Below, piece after piece: positions 41,471 to 52,812 of a stretch of DNA of 64,000 nt. This DNA comes from Aquarana catesbeiana (taxonomy: Eukaryota > Chordata > Amphibia > Anura > Ranidae): contig NC_133328.1 of assembly GCF_042186555.1 (NCBI RefSeq), positions 360,496,676 to 360,560,675 on the forward strand, in the 5' to 3' direction. How positions within the stretch are numbered: position 1 is the stretch's first letter; every line of letters starts with the position of its first letter. The notes beneath the pieces were generated by a model. The model was not told where the DNA came from, searched no databases, and saw only the letters and a list, made by a program, of their open reading frames with translations. The position numbers and the translations under genes are program-made.

Positions 41471-42821
41471 GAAGACGTCCATGAATCAAACCAGGACACA
41501 TGCCTTTAACACAGAGAAGGTACCTTGGCAAGAGGAACCCCCCCTAACAAAGCACTTTGTCCCCATGTTGATAGGGATTTCAAATATGTGATGATGGTGA
41601 TGGTGAGCAGGACTATACAGAGCTGGTTTTAACTAAATATCTTGTAAGTGTTTTTTAATTGGGGCATTTTAATAAATGTTGCATATGGAGAGCACTATGT
41701 ATCCTCTATTTATTGTTGCATGAATGGGGAGACATATCCTATCAGGAATACCGAGTAATAACGCAGGTGTGGCGGAAGGAGAAGAGCAGTGGGGCAGTAT
41801 ATATGTGAGATCTTTCTTGTGATCCCCCTGGGAGGCTACTGATTGGAAAGTGGATACAGAGTAGCTGGTCGGATGTGGAAGAGATGAGACCATAGCTGAA
41901 AGAAAGAAAGGAATTGTTTTGAGTCTTTCTGACTCATTTATGAGGTGAGCAGGTATAACGGCTGCTGAAGGTGTGCACATAATCTGCTGAAGACACGATT
42001 TGCACAGTAGTGAATGATATATGAATTGAGAAGTCACAATAATTGAAAAGTCACAATAATTCAACGCAGAAAAGTTTCAGCATATGGACTTTAATTGTAC
42101 ACATTATTATATAGATTTATTTATTTATTTGAATATAATTTGATATCACTGGATATTTCACATGATAGATTAATAGCGCAGCACTTATATTTTTCATTTA
42201 ATTTTATAAGGAGAACAAAACTACCATATTTAGCCAGTTTGCGTACCTGAACCTGTGACTGATATTTGTTTGCTGTCTGCCATGTACTAGAAGACTGAAC
42301 AAAAGTAATTCTTTAAATGGTTTGGTACATCCACCACAAAATAACTGTTGTACCCAGCTTTCATTTTTGTTATCTCATGCTATTTTTTACTTCTGTCACA
42401 GATATATTTTAAAAGGTTTTTCTCCTTTCCTAATGGATTTAGACATTTCTTCATCTTTGTGTGCTTTAGCAGCACTGATAATGTATTTGGCTTTTATCTG
42501 TTTTTTTTTCTATACAAGCTTTATTGAGACTTCATAATTACACAGTACAATCAACCGTGAAGTATTTGTTTGGTTGGAAGCCTGACATAATCCAACAAAC
42601 ATACAATAACCTTATAAAGTATCAGAAAAAAATAGAATAGATATCACCAATGCTATATAGATCAGCAGTAGGAAGCTGTCATACTAAAAAAAAATAACAC
42701 AATTGAGGGTGTAAGGGTGCCCCTTTAACATTGGTTTCTAGCTTGTTCTTTGCTATGGCTTATTTCAATAAACTTATGTAGCAATAATGATTCTTCAGTA
42801 GAAAAAGAGGAAGTTATAATA
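41471..42821. other. Intergenic; one possible retroelement 3' tail
   Basis: No gene. At 42500-42540 the minus strand reads 'caataaagcttgtatagaaa' plus A's, i.e. an AATAAA-type signal and poly(A), probably the 3' end of a short retrotransposed copy (42500 to about 42730). 42160-42200 ('aatagcgcagcacttatatt') resembles ends of the inverted-repeat elements. Otherwise nothing recognised. Confidence 0.4.
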
Positions 42822-42878
42822 TTAAGAAATGTACCTGGCACTATGCCCAGAGGCTTCTATAGAAAAAGAAGTACTTGC
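42822..42878 (+). repeat. Direct repeat flanking a MITE, left
   Basis: 'ttaagaaatgtacctggcac' to 'gaagtacttgc', repeated at 43402-43465. Confidence 0.75.
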
Positions 42879-43405
42879 TTAAAGGGGTTGTAAACCCTCG
42901 TGTTTTTTCACCTTAATGCATCCCATGCATTAAGGTGAAAAAACACCTGGCAGTGACCGCCCCCCACCCCCCAGTTTTATTTACCTAAACCCTGGAATTT
43001 CCCACTTCCTCTGCCCGGGGTTCTCAGCTTTTGGAATTTCCTCGCTCTTCCTCTGCCTGGGGTTCTCAGCTTTTGATTGAATAGATTGATAGCAGTGCAG
43101 CCATTGGCTCCCGCTGCTCTCAGTCAAATCCAATGATGCGGCACCAGGGGGACGAGGCTGAGTCCAGCATTCTGCGTCCATGGACGCGAATGCTAGACAC
43201 GGGAGCACGCCCACAAGTTAACCTCATGGGAGAGCGCTTCTCCTAGGGGGTTAAATAATGTGGGGAGCAGCTACCAGCGCTGCCGGGGGACCCCTTAAGA
43301 GGATGATCGAGGCCACTCTGTGCAAAACGAACTGCACAGTGGAGGTAAGTATGACATGTTTGTTATTTTTTAAAACAAAAATTTGAAGCTTTACAATCAC
43401 TTTAA
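42879..43405. mobile_element. TTAA-flanked MITE (TTAAAGGGGTTGTAAA termini)
   Basis: Starts TTAAAGGGGTTGTAAACC; the right end is complementary to TTAAAGTGATTGTAAAGC. Internal 18-bp hairpin 'gtgttttttcaccttaatgc'/'gcattaaggtgaaaaaacac' at 42900-42948. A diverged relative lies at 50590-50950. Also internal duplication 'ctctgccyggggttctcagcttttg' at 43010 and 43050. 527 bp, non-coding. Confidence 0.8.
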
Positions 43406-43710
43406 GAAATGTACTGTACCTGGCACTATACCCAGATGCTTCTATATAAAAAGAGGAACTTGTTTAGCAGAATATTTTATGTTATGATATTGCGTTATTA
43501 AGCACACCTTTCAGTATGCTTATAAGTAATAATTGTATGGTCTAATAAGTATATTTTCATAATTGAATAATGATTATGTTTGGGGTACACAGACCACACC
43601 CATATAAATGGGTCTGTCCCCTATTGGTGGTAAACTATAGGTGGATATTCTCTACTGGTTTAATGGAAATATTGCCCGGTCATATTCAGCTTTGTATACT
43701 ATACTGTGGG
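43406..43710. other. Direct-repeat partner, then unrecognised sequence
   Basis: 43402-43465 is the partner of 42822-42878. The remainder to 43710 is AT-rich and non-coding. Confidence 0.5.
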
Positions 43711-43880
43711 GAGGAGCCGAACACTCCCTGGTTCGGTTCGCAGCAGAACATGCGAACAGGCAAAACATTTGTTGGAACACACGAATACCGTTAAAGTCTA
43801 TGGGACACGAACATGAAAAGTCAAAAGTGCTAATTTTAAAGGCTTATATGCAAGTTATTGTCTTAAAAAAAATTCTCATC
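43711..43880 (+). repeat. hAT-derived terminal fragment
   Basis: 'gaggagccgaacactccctg gttcggttcgcagcagaac...' and 'aagtctatgggacacgaaca' match the hAT left end (30661-30840) with decay. It stops where the Penelope fragment starts. Confidence 0.75.
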
Positions 43881-43884
43881 CTTA

Positions 43885-44040
43885 CACAAGGGGCGGTGAT
43901 TGGAATAAGATCTTGCTCCAGAGGGAGGTCCGTTGGATCGCAAGCCTCAATGCAACGCAATTCCCAGGCCTAAATACCCAAATGAGCTTTCGCCCATTCC
44001 TAGATGGCTTTGTATCAGGAGGATGCGAAAAAGAATAATG
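43885..44040 (+). pseudogene. Penelope-like element C-terminal fragment
   Basis: Plus strand: GGDWNKILLQREVRWIASLN and ATQFPGLNTQMSF, ending RPFLDGFVSGGCEKE before a stop (TAA, 44035-44040). The string 'LLQRE.RWI..LN....GLN' is typical of the C-terminal end of Penelope proteins, after the GIY-YIG endonuclease. Only about 50 codons remain, the expected outcome of 5' truncation during retrotransposition. It is followed directly by the non-coding region carrying a hammerhead fold, suggesting both belong to one element. Confidence 0.75.
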
Positions 44041-45201
44041 TGGTACGTTAAAATGATTTGCATACCCAAAAATATCAGAGCTATGTGCGTTTAGACTAAA
44101 CATTTAATCTAGGGGCAATGTGATAATTGATTTGGATTCTGTGAAAGATCTTTTTTTCACAATGCAGTTTTGTCTACCATGCAATGTTGTTAATATATTC
44201 GTGGATGTACATTGTTCATAAACTGTACTTAACATATTGATGTATGATGCTGATACTATTACATGATGAATATGTCAAATATGCTTGTACATCTGACTGG
44301 GATGTTTGATCTCTGGGTGTGATGCCCACCCATATTCTTACCCAAGATGGTTTGCAGTTCCCTATGCTGTTCAGGATTTATTTATTTATTGATTTCTGCC
44401 ATTTCTTTGCCATGCACATCTGACTATGTCCCTCACATCCAGACCAATAAAATTATTTAATCATCGGAGCAATACGTCTATATATATATATATTCTTTGC
44501 TTTATTTTATTTTCTTTTTTGTGCCCTTGGCTTTGGTTTTATCTCCGCCCGGCGCACGGGGGCCATGTCGTTTCCATTCTCAATGGCGGCATGGCGTCCT
44601 TTCACACTGCAGGTCTGTCCCTTTCCGGGCATGTCATTGCAGTGTTTCGTGCATCGGTGGGGCTTGTCTGCATGATGCTCCCCCAGCACTTAGGCTCTGG
44701 GTGGGCGCCGTGCAGACTTGTCCCTGGGGTCCCTTCATTGGATGTCCCAAGTCCTAATGTCCCCTGTTTTTTCTTATGACCTCCCTGTCTCTGCTAGTCT
44801 GTATTCAACTGGCATCTATCAGTTGTCAGTATTTTTGGTTGCCATAGTGCTGGGTGGGCCCCCTTCAACTAGCCTATCGCATGGCTTTGTTGTCTGCCTT
44901 TTGGCTCTTTGCCCCGCCCCCTCAATTCCTGCCGTAGTGATTGGACCTCCCCTTGAGTTGCCATGGTGATAATTGGACTCCCTGTGAGTAGTATACTGCA
45001 GGTCTTTATTCGATTTGTGCACCGCCCCCTCATCACGTCACCGGACGCGATGACGCGGTCGTAAAGCAGGGACGCTGTCCTTCAGTCTCTCCAGGCCACC
45101 ATCTATTTAGATTGCCTGTGCTTGTCGCTTTGTTATGGCGCTTGTGCGCCACATGCGATGACACAGATCCATCCTTGCTGACACCAAAAGCTTGATCCAC
45201 A

Positions 45202-45227
45202 CTGCGCAGGCGCCGGCGGCTATTTAA
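45202..45227 (+). promoter_or_regulatory. Promoter-like GC block plus TATTTAA (copy 1)
   Basis: CTGCGCAGGCGCCGGCGG directly followed by CTATTTAA. TGCGCAGGCGC resembles the NRF1 palindrome, and TATTTAA a TATA box. The same 26 bases are unchanged at 57787-57812 although flanks differ. Candidate internal promoter; inference. Confidence 0.5.
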
Positions 45228-45596
45228 AAGCCGTAATTGGCGTCCTGCTCAATGTTAAAACTCCATTATCAATGCTCATCACCTTTCAGTCATCTGTGCA
45301 ACATGGCTAAAACTTAAACGAGTAAGTAGCAAATAAGTCTCATAATAGATATTGTGTATGCATCCTGTGATGGAGAGTTAATGCTTTACCATCTCCTCCA
45401 TTGCAATTTAAATCATGTTTGTGTGGTTAAATTTGTGGCTGCACGAATAGTCCCCTTCCTTTCTCATTTGTTCATATATGGAATAGTATGTTTTTTTCAA
45501 TATAAAAGCTGTGTCTATCATGTTTTATTTCTTTTTCATACTGCTCCTTTTTTCTTTTCTAAGTTGGAGGTTTTGGAGCTATTAGAAACAGTAATT

Positions 45597-45606
<10 letters not shown>

Positions 45607-45681
<75 letters not shown>
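45607..45681. repeat. (TA)n microsatellite
   Basis: About 75 bp of TA, bounded by A-runs on both sides. IYIY frames are artefacts. Confidence 0.97.
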
Positions 45682-45686
<5 letters not shown>

Positions 45687-46215
45687 AAAAACACCCTTCC
45701 TTTTCTAAGATGCAGCTGTATATCAACCAAAGGACTGTCAGTTTCTGCAGTCACAATACAAGGACATACACTTTGTTTGAAATTATGGAGAGAGCAGTTC
45801 ACAGCAATTTAAAACGCCTATAGCAAACCAATGCGATTTTTTAATTCACATAAAATTTATTGTTTCCCTCCCCTTTTAGGGCCACTGTGTGGATACGGCA
45901 GGGTCATCCTCCTGGTTTTGGGGGCCTTTGCGTAGCTATTCCTGAAATCAAGGGAAAAACCGCCACGCCCGCCATTTGGCTAATTGGTGGTCATTGTCAT
46001 TTTATCAAATCACTCCTTTCTCATTTCATTTGATACAAAAGTCTGCTCCTCTGCATATTTTATGCACCTTATCCTCGCTTTGAGGACTGGATTCTGGTAT
46101 GTATGTTGGACATTGTTGGATGTTATATTATGAAATGTTTATCCTATACAGTATTTTAATATGTAAATTGTTTTCACCTGTCTTTTCAGAATGTGTCTTC
46201 TATGAATATAATTTC

Positions 46216-46275
46216 TCTCTGCAATACGCCTCTGAAGAAGGGACACCGTCCTGAAACATGTCAGGCCTACAGAGA
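46216..46275 (+). ncRNA. Hammerhead ribozyme-like motif, type I (copy 1)
   Basis: Core CTGAAGA at 46232-46238 (consensus CUGANGA) and GAAA at 46253-46256. Stem II is AGGG/(T)CCT at 46239-46252 with loop ACACCG. Minimal stem III pairs A56-T61 and C57-G60, followed by C at 46262 as the cleavage-site base. Stem I pairs GCCT (46228-46231) with AGGC (46263-46266). After an internal loop (CAATAC / CTA) the helix resumes as TCTCTG (46216-46221) with CAGAGA (46270-46275). A two-base stem III loop is very tight and suggests action as a dimer, as reported for hammerheads of Penelope-like elements. Confidence 0.72.
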
Positions 46276-46490
46276 AACATGTATCTATAGATGAAAGTAC
46301 ACAATGATCAATATGAAAGAAAATTTACTGCATAAGCACTTTTGTAGAGATTTATGTTCAGTCTGTCTTATTTTTATGCTTTTCTAATAAATAATAATTT
46401 TATTTAAATGTAATCATTTTGTTCACCTACAAAGTCCTACAGTACTGGGGGGTACATAAGCTCCCTATTTTTAGGGTTCTTACTTTTTCT

Positions 46491-47105
46491 GTTAAATTTT
46501 GGCCGGGTTTCCCCTTAATATCCATACCAGACTTGAAGGGCCTGGTATGGAATTTAGGGGGACCCCCCCACATCATTTTTTTTTTTTTTAATTTTGGTTT
46601 GGGGTTCCCCTGTGGGGAATTCCCATGCCGTTTTTATAAATGAACTTCTATGTGTATTGTCGGACCGGCAATGCATTAATAGCCGCGAGTAGTTTTAAAT
46701 GACTTTTTTTCCTTTGAAATGTCATTTTGCTGTCAGAGTGTTCTAAACACGGGAAACATGCGCCCCTTTACAGGCATACTATAGACACCCCCCAGCTATG
46801 AAATTTAAAGGGATATTACACTTTTATTGTTTCACTTGAAGCATTATTAAAATAACTGCTCCCGAAAAAACGGCCATATTTAAAACTTTTTTTTGCATTG
46901 ATACATGTCCCCTGGGGCAGGACCCAGGTCCCCAAACACTTTTTATGACAATGCCATGCATATAAGCCTTTAAAATTAGCACTTTTGATTTCTCCCATAG
47001 GATTTTTAAGGGTGTTCCGCGGCATTCGAATTTGCCGCGAACACCCCAAATTGTTCGCTGTTCGGCGAACTTGCGAACAGCCGATTTTCGAGTCGAACAT
47101 GAGTG
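46491..47105 (-). repeat. hAT-derived non-autonomous copy, truncated
   Basis: Minus orientation relative to the autonomous element: 'tttccccttaatatccatac', 'catgcgcccctttacaggca', 'tgcattgatacatgtcccct', ending 'cgattttcgagtcgaacatg'. The outermost TAGGGATGAGC terminus is missing on the right (47105) and the left is cut by the Penelope-type element's end. About 600 bp, no coding. Confidence 0.78.
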
Positions 47106-49229
47106 CTTAAAGAGGAAGGAATGTGATGTCACATGTGATATCACAGCACTACTTGTTTTTCTAGATTAACGGCTCTGTCTTTTCTCATCTGCTGCAACAG
47201 ACCACTGCTGTAGTGATCTATTTCTGGCTCATAGATTGATATCTTTCTTTAAAACCAAGGAAATAAAAATGTAAGTATCCAAATCTGCTACCAAAATAAA
47301 GCCCTATCTAAAAAATAAAAAGTATAATACGGTATGTTAGGGTAACCTATGAGTAGAATTATAGAGAGAGAGAGAGAGAGAGAAAGAATTTGTAATGCGC
47401 TTTCTTGCTTCTTTTCAGACACAGAGTTTTCAGTCCATGATGGCCTTCACCGCCAGATAAGAAGCAATAGTTTACTCAGCTTTTGCTCCAAGAAATGGAC
47501 TGTCTTATCTAGCTGGTCTGATCCAATACCGTTGTGGTGGTGCCCATGTTTTCTTTCACTTTCTATTAGTCACATGATGTAACCACCTACTTAACCATTC
47601 CCTTGCTGTTAAGAAGATATGATTGCTGATTGGACTAAACAATACGGTCACACCTATAAAACGCCTAGAACCCATGCATATTCATACTAATCTGATTTAT
47701 CACCTACAATGGTTATATGGTACAAATCTGAAACTTCTCACAAAAAAAACTCTGGGACTGAAGTGAGCTCTGGAGAGGTAAGAAAATATTTAGAAAAAAA
47801 CTAACAGTTCTCTTACTATAGAATATAACTGACTAACGCTTATTTCTTTACTGGAAAGGAATTTCGGAATGATTATATTCTGTTGTTAATGTTTAGCAGT
47901 CTACAAGAATTTTTAACTAAAAATAATGGAAGTATTAGTATTATTATTAGCATTATTAATACTGATAATAATAAACAATGACAAGAATCATTGTTGTTAT
48001 TAGTTTCAATATTGTTGTTATTATTTTAGTTTTGTGTAGTGGGCATTGAAAAAAGTCTACTAACTTTGCTGCAAAAATACTTTACCAGTAACATTTCTAT
48101 TGTCTCTTGTGTATTTTAAAATTAATCTTTTTCTGCAGGTTTTTGTACCATATTTTACATGTATTTCCTGCCTATATTCAATTTTATTTCAGTTTCTTAT
48201 ATTGATCTAATATGCATTCATATTTTACATTTACAGAATAATGTGTGGTAGTGTTAATTTTTTTTTAACTCACATATCACTTTCAGATTGTTATCTTCTT
48301 CTTTTGGAGATTTCAATTTTACTGTCTATGCAGTCTGGTCTTAGACTTTTATTTTCTTATTGATTTTGTCTGGCTATAAATAAATCCATGTCATTGGCAT
48401 GAGGCTGCAGGTATTACAGCACTAACTTGTGCTACACTGTATCAGTTGCATCTTGATGATCTAAGCAGCAAATTTGTTTGTACATTTACAACTACTCTTT
48501 TTGGTGTATGTCAATATAAAATTGACAAAAAGCATACGGACAATATTTAACTTTTATAGAACTGTCATTTTAGATGTTATGTTGCTGTCTATGTCCAAAA
48601 AGTGATAAAATTTAAAAATGTGCAAATACTGGAATGTCAACAATCTGCCCTATTTAAGTGCAAATAAACAGTCATACTGTAAAGTTTGATGTACATAATT
48701 TTTCAGGGTATTTTCTTCCCCTAATTTTGAGAAGTGACCAGGAAAATTAGACATTTGGGCTACTCCAGTGAATATAGCAGCAAAGGGTTAGAACCTCTCT
48801 TATTTATTTATTTATTTATTTACTTACTGTCTATAAAACCAATATTGTCTATGAACTCATACTGTCTATGAAGTGAAGATTTGAACTCAGAAGTGAAGAT
48901 TTGCATGTTATAGGAAACATCTACAAATGTTGTGCCTAAGCAGTACCCTGAAAATTGTTATAAAGTCGAGTGAACAAGTATAGTTGTAGGCATATATGGA
49001 TGATCACAAACACATCTTTTTTTTCTTTTTGCTTTTTTCATGGTGTCTCCCTTAAAATACATAGCAGATCCTTATCAAGAATAAGAGCCTGGTATGGGTC
49101 TGTAACCAAGCAGAAAGCATAAAGAACATTTCCTTTATGTAGATATAAACAGTAATAAAACAGTAATAAAAAGAAGATGTGCATTCCAATACCCACTGTT
49201 TCCAAAAGCATTAAAATCGTTCTGCAGTG
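47106..49229. other. AT-rich intergenic sequence
   Basis: About 2.1 kb with no ORF, repeat element or RNA motif recognised. Simple repeats only: (GA)n at 47364-47385, short ATT/ATA-rich runs at 47935-48030 and (TTTA)n at 48797-48830. This is one of the few stretches in the window without a visible mobile element and may be single-copy. Confidence 0.5.
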
Positions 49230-49520
49230 AAAGTAAGGCTGGCCATACATGGTTTTAATTCCCGCTGAATCCCGAGATTCGAACTGTTAATGGGCAGGCT
49301 GAATGTACCAAGCTGATAGATTCTTTTGCGATTATTGCTAGCGGCACTGTCAGACAATTGCTCGGCAGGAGGGATTCCCCTGTTTGTGTTGATGGAGGAA
49401 TTGTGCGAATTTCTTTCCTGCAACCCGTGGTTGTCCACCTCATGATTGTCCAGCAATTTAAATTGGGCAAAAACAGGTTGATATGGCACATAAATTGGCT
49501 TTACTGTACAAATGTTATGA
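49230..49520. repeat. Dispersed repeat fragment ('ggctggccatacatgg')
   Basis: Starts 'aaggctggccatacatggtt', which I recognise as a common opening of a dispersed frog repeat. No ORF or clear inverted end. Boundary on the right around 49520 is a guess. Confidence 0.4.
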
Positions 49521-49936
49521 GTTAGCTGGCAGCCACACTGAAGTTTGGGGAGTTTTTTTCTCATATGTTCTGGGAATGTTTTGTGTTCCCAGTTGGTTTG
49601 TGATCAGATAGTAGCATTCTTCTTTAATTTGTATGAATCAGGTCTCTTTGATTGGTGATTTTTTAATAGACATAATGAGAATTGAATCTGTCACACCTAA
49701 CTTTTTTTATAAACTATCGTATCTGCGTTTTCATGGTATTATGCATAGCACAATTAATTCTTTTTAGAAACAGAAGGCATTCTCATATTCCAAAAATAAC
49801 AGGATTATTCTTTGCTGCTGGAAAGTGGGCGGAGCAATGCAAAGCATTCCTTTATGCCCCAACAGACAGATGCACATCCATGATTGCTGTATAATGCAAA
49901 TATAGTCTAACAGTATAGAGCCATTTATTCCAAACT

Positions 49937-49976
49937 GCATACAATTGTTTCAGTCTTTTGGCCATCATCAGCACAT
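49937..49976 (-). ncRNA. Degenerate hammerhead-like motif
   Basis: Read on the minus strand: CTGATGA (49971-49965), a possible stem II TGGCCAAAAGACT (49964-49952), GAAA (49951-49948), then CAATTGTA with a self-complementary ACAATTGT stem III. Both conserved core boxes are exact, but stem II has a mismatch and stem I is only wobble-paired (GTG with TGC). Either a decayed ribozyme or chance. Confidence 0.4.
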
Positions 49977-49989
49977 GGAAACCATGGCT

Positions 49990-50052
49990 TCTAACTATTG
50001 TTACTATTACAAGTACTTACTGTATATAGCTCTATCAATTTATGCAGCACTT
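49990..50052. other. Short unrecognised segment
   Basis: AT-rich link between the hammerhead-like motif and a microsatellite; nothing seen in it. Confidence 0.3.
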
Positions 50053-50100
<48 letters not shown>

Positions 50101-50180
50101 TATATCTATCTATCTATCTATCTATCTAGATAGAGATATAGATATAGATATATCGATATATATATATCTCAATATATATA
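50053..50180. repeat. Compound TA/TCTA/GATA microsatellite
   Basis: (TA)n, then (TCTA)n, then (GATA)n, then TA again. YIYIYI and YLSIYL frames follow from it. Confidence 0.96.
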
Positions 50181-52052
50181 ATTATTTTTATTTTTTTTTA
50201 ATTCAGATAAGTCCCTGCTCTCAAGAAGCTTATGAACTAAGGTTCTTAACTCACATTCATACACACACACATACTAGGGCTAATTTGGACAGGAACCAAT
50301 TACCTATCAGCATGTCTTTGGAGTTTGGGAGGGAATGAGAGTACCTGGAAGAAACCCACCCATGCACAGGGAGGACATACAAACTCCAGGCAAATAGTAC
50401 CATGGTTGGAATTCAAACCGATGCTAGTGCTGCTAGGCAGATGTGCTAACCACTGTACTGCCCACAGGTGGTATGCTGTACAAGAAATTCACTTTCAGTG
50501 TGATATGAACAAAAATCCAGCAAAGCCTTTACCATTAAAAGAAGCAAGTACAGTATATATTTAACCTAACTTCCTCCTTCAAAGGTTTTATAGTTATACT
50601 CCAATTGTTATGATACTTAAAGTTCTCTAAAAAAAACTATTGTAATGAGAATACTCCAGCCCCCCCCCATACTTACTTGAGCCCAAACTCAATCCAGTGC
50701 TGTGCACGAGAGCAACAGCTCTCTCCCTCCTCATAGGGCAGATTTATAGCAGCGGGAGTCATTGGCTCCTAGTACTGCCAATCAAATCCTATGATGAGGG
50801 AGCAAAGCCCTGCAGAGACGAGGAGCTAAGAGTGTCAGCGAGGGACCAGAGAAGAAGAGGATCAGGGCTGTTCTGTGCAAAACCATTGCACAGAGCAGGT
50901 AAGTATAACATGTTTGTTATTTTTTAAAAAGTTAAGGTGTTATTGTAAACATACTGTAAGATTTTTTCTTTTCTTTTTCTTTTACCAAGTTTTTTTATTA
51001 ACCCTTAAATCATTCTCTCTGGGCGGGAAACATCAAACCCTCTATTCTTCTTCTTTTTTTTTATTAAACAATAATTGCTACTTGTGTTGTGTACATTATT
51101 GTTCAGATATTATTACTCATCACAATCAAACCATAAAGATATGTCAAATGAAGCCTTTTCTATCCACTTTGTTATTGCTAAGGTCATTTAAGAATGAAAA
51201 TGTATCATGGAAATTATTATTGCAGAACTAAGAAAACTACACTCACTACACCTTATTTAAATTCACATATGTTTGCACTTGTCATCCAGAGGTTAATCAT
51301 GTAGGTGTTCGTCAAGTGAACTAAACATCTCACACATCTTATTAACATCCTTCAGGCATCAAAAATGATAAATGATAGTGGCTGATATTTGTAGTTATTT
51401 ATACATTTTTTAGAGCTAAGCTTTTATCAGTTACTATATGCAAACTGTGCAAATGAGAACTGCAAGTGCTAAAGCAACAGGGTACAATGAAGGGAAGGAA
51501 AGAACTTTTTTTTGCTTACATTGACAGCATGTTTATAAATAATCATAGATGTATTTCTATGCTTAATATTGATTGGTCGGGGGTGTCCTGGCCAACCAAG
51601 GGGCTGCAGGAGGTTGCGTGTGGAGACAAGAGGATGAAAGAGACTGCTGATAGATGTTAGGTGCTTTAGTTTGTTATAAAATACCCTAAGAGTAGTTACC
51701 CTTTTATCCTACTCCAAAGCCTAAACTGCAGCAAAATTTAGGCACCTCCCTATAAATGACCATCCTAGGCTTGGAAGGAGGCTGGGGTACTACATGAGTT
51801 TTTGGTGCCCCCTAGACATTTTGTGTGACCCAATGGCACCTGAAAAGCAGACATTTCAGCCTGAATTTCTTCTGTATAATGGGCATATGACCAGCAAGGT
51901 AAGTGAAATCCTAGTTTATGTTTGCAGCAGTTTCTATGTGTGTGTGAGCCTTAAGCTATCCCTATCTACATAAAAGATTGGGAGCAAGGGAGTTCAATGC
52001 GAACTAAGGGAAACAGAGCAAGAAAACAAGGACACGTGTATGCGTTTACCAA
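50181..52052. other. Intergenic with one diverged MITE-like stretch
   Basis: 50590-50950 is a diverged relative of the MITE at 42879-43405 ('actgccaatcaaatcctatg', 'ctgtgcaaaaccattgcaca', 'gtaagtataacatgtttgtt'). On the minus strand 51003-50970 reads 'ataaaaaaacttggtaaaag', a possible retroelement 3' tail. 51070-52040 shows no gene, RNA or repeat I recognise. Confidence 0.45.
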
Positions 52053-52812
52053 TAGGGATGAGCCCGATGTTCGACTCAAACATTGGGTGTTCACCTGTTC
52101 TCTGAACAGCGAACATTATGCGGTGTTCGCGGCAAATTTGAAAAGCTGCGGAACACCATTAAAGTCTATGGGACACTACCATAAAAAACCAATAGTGCTC
52201 ATTTTAAAGGCTTATATGCATAAAAAGTGTATGGGGACCTGGGTCCTGCCCCAGGGGACATGTATCAATGCAAAAAAAAGTTTTTAAAAAGTACGTCTTT
52301 TCAGGAGCAGTGATTTTAATAACGCTTAAAGTGGAACAATAAGAATGAACTATTCCTTTAAATATCGTGCCTGGGGGGTGTCCTTAGTATGCCTGTAAAG
52401 TAGCACATGTTTCCCATGTTTAGAACAATACCACAGCAAAATGACATTTGTAAAGGAAAAAATGTCATTTAAAACTGATCATGGCTGTAATGTATTGTTG
52501 GGTCCCAGCAATATAGAAAAAATTCATTGAAAAAAAGGGCATGCCCCCCCCCCCAGTCCATTACCAGGCCCTTTGGGTCTGGTATGAATATTAAGGGGAA
52601 CCCTGCACAATTTTTTTTTTTTTAAAGCGTGGGGGTCCCCTCAAAATTCATACTAGGCCCTTCAGGTCTGGTATGGATATTAAGGGGAACCCTGCAACAA
52701 TTTAAAAAAAATGGTGTAGGGGTCCCCCCAAAATCCATACCAGACCCTTATCAGAGCATGCAACCTGGCAGGCCACAGGAAAAGAGGGGGGACGAGAGAG
52801 CACCAACTTTGT

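Larger units (their letters stand above)
44041..46490 (+). mobile_element. 3' region of a Penelope-like element with hammerhead motif (copy 1)
   Basis: Non-coding, about 2.4 kb downstream of the Penelope C-terminal fragment. From about 44590 to 46490 it is related over its length to 57010-58985: 'ttcgtgcatcggtggggctt', 'gcaggcgccggcggctattt', 'ttttgggggcctttgcg', the hammerhead block, and the end 'ctacaaagtcctacagtact'. It contains a TA microsatellite, a promoter-like block and an AATAAA signal (46387). The two copies are clearly diverged, yet the hammerhead core is conserved. An alternative reading is a long LTR or other non-coding retroelement, but TG...CA ends were not found. Confidence 0.65.

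Noticed and set aside
44426..45022. Small ORFs suggesting a host gene in the GC-richer part of the repeat
   Set aside because: The segment is related to 57010-57400 without a conserved frame; no domain or splice structure is supported.
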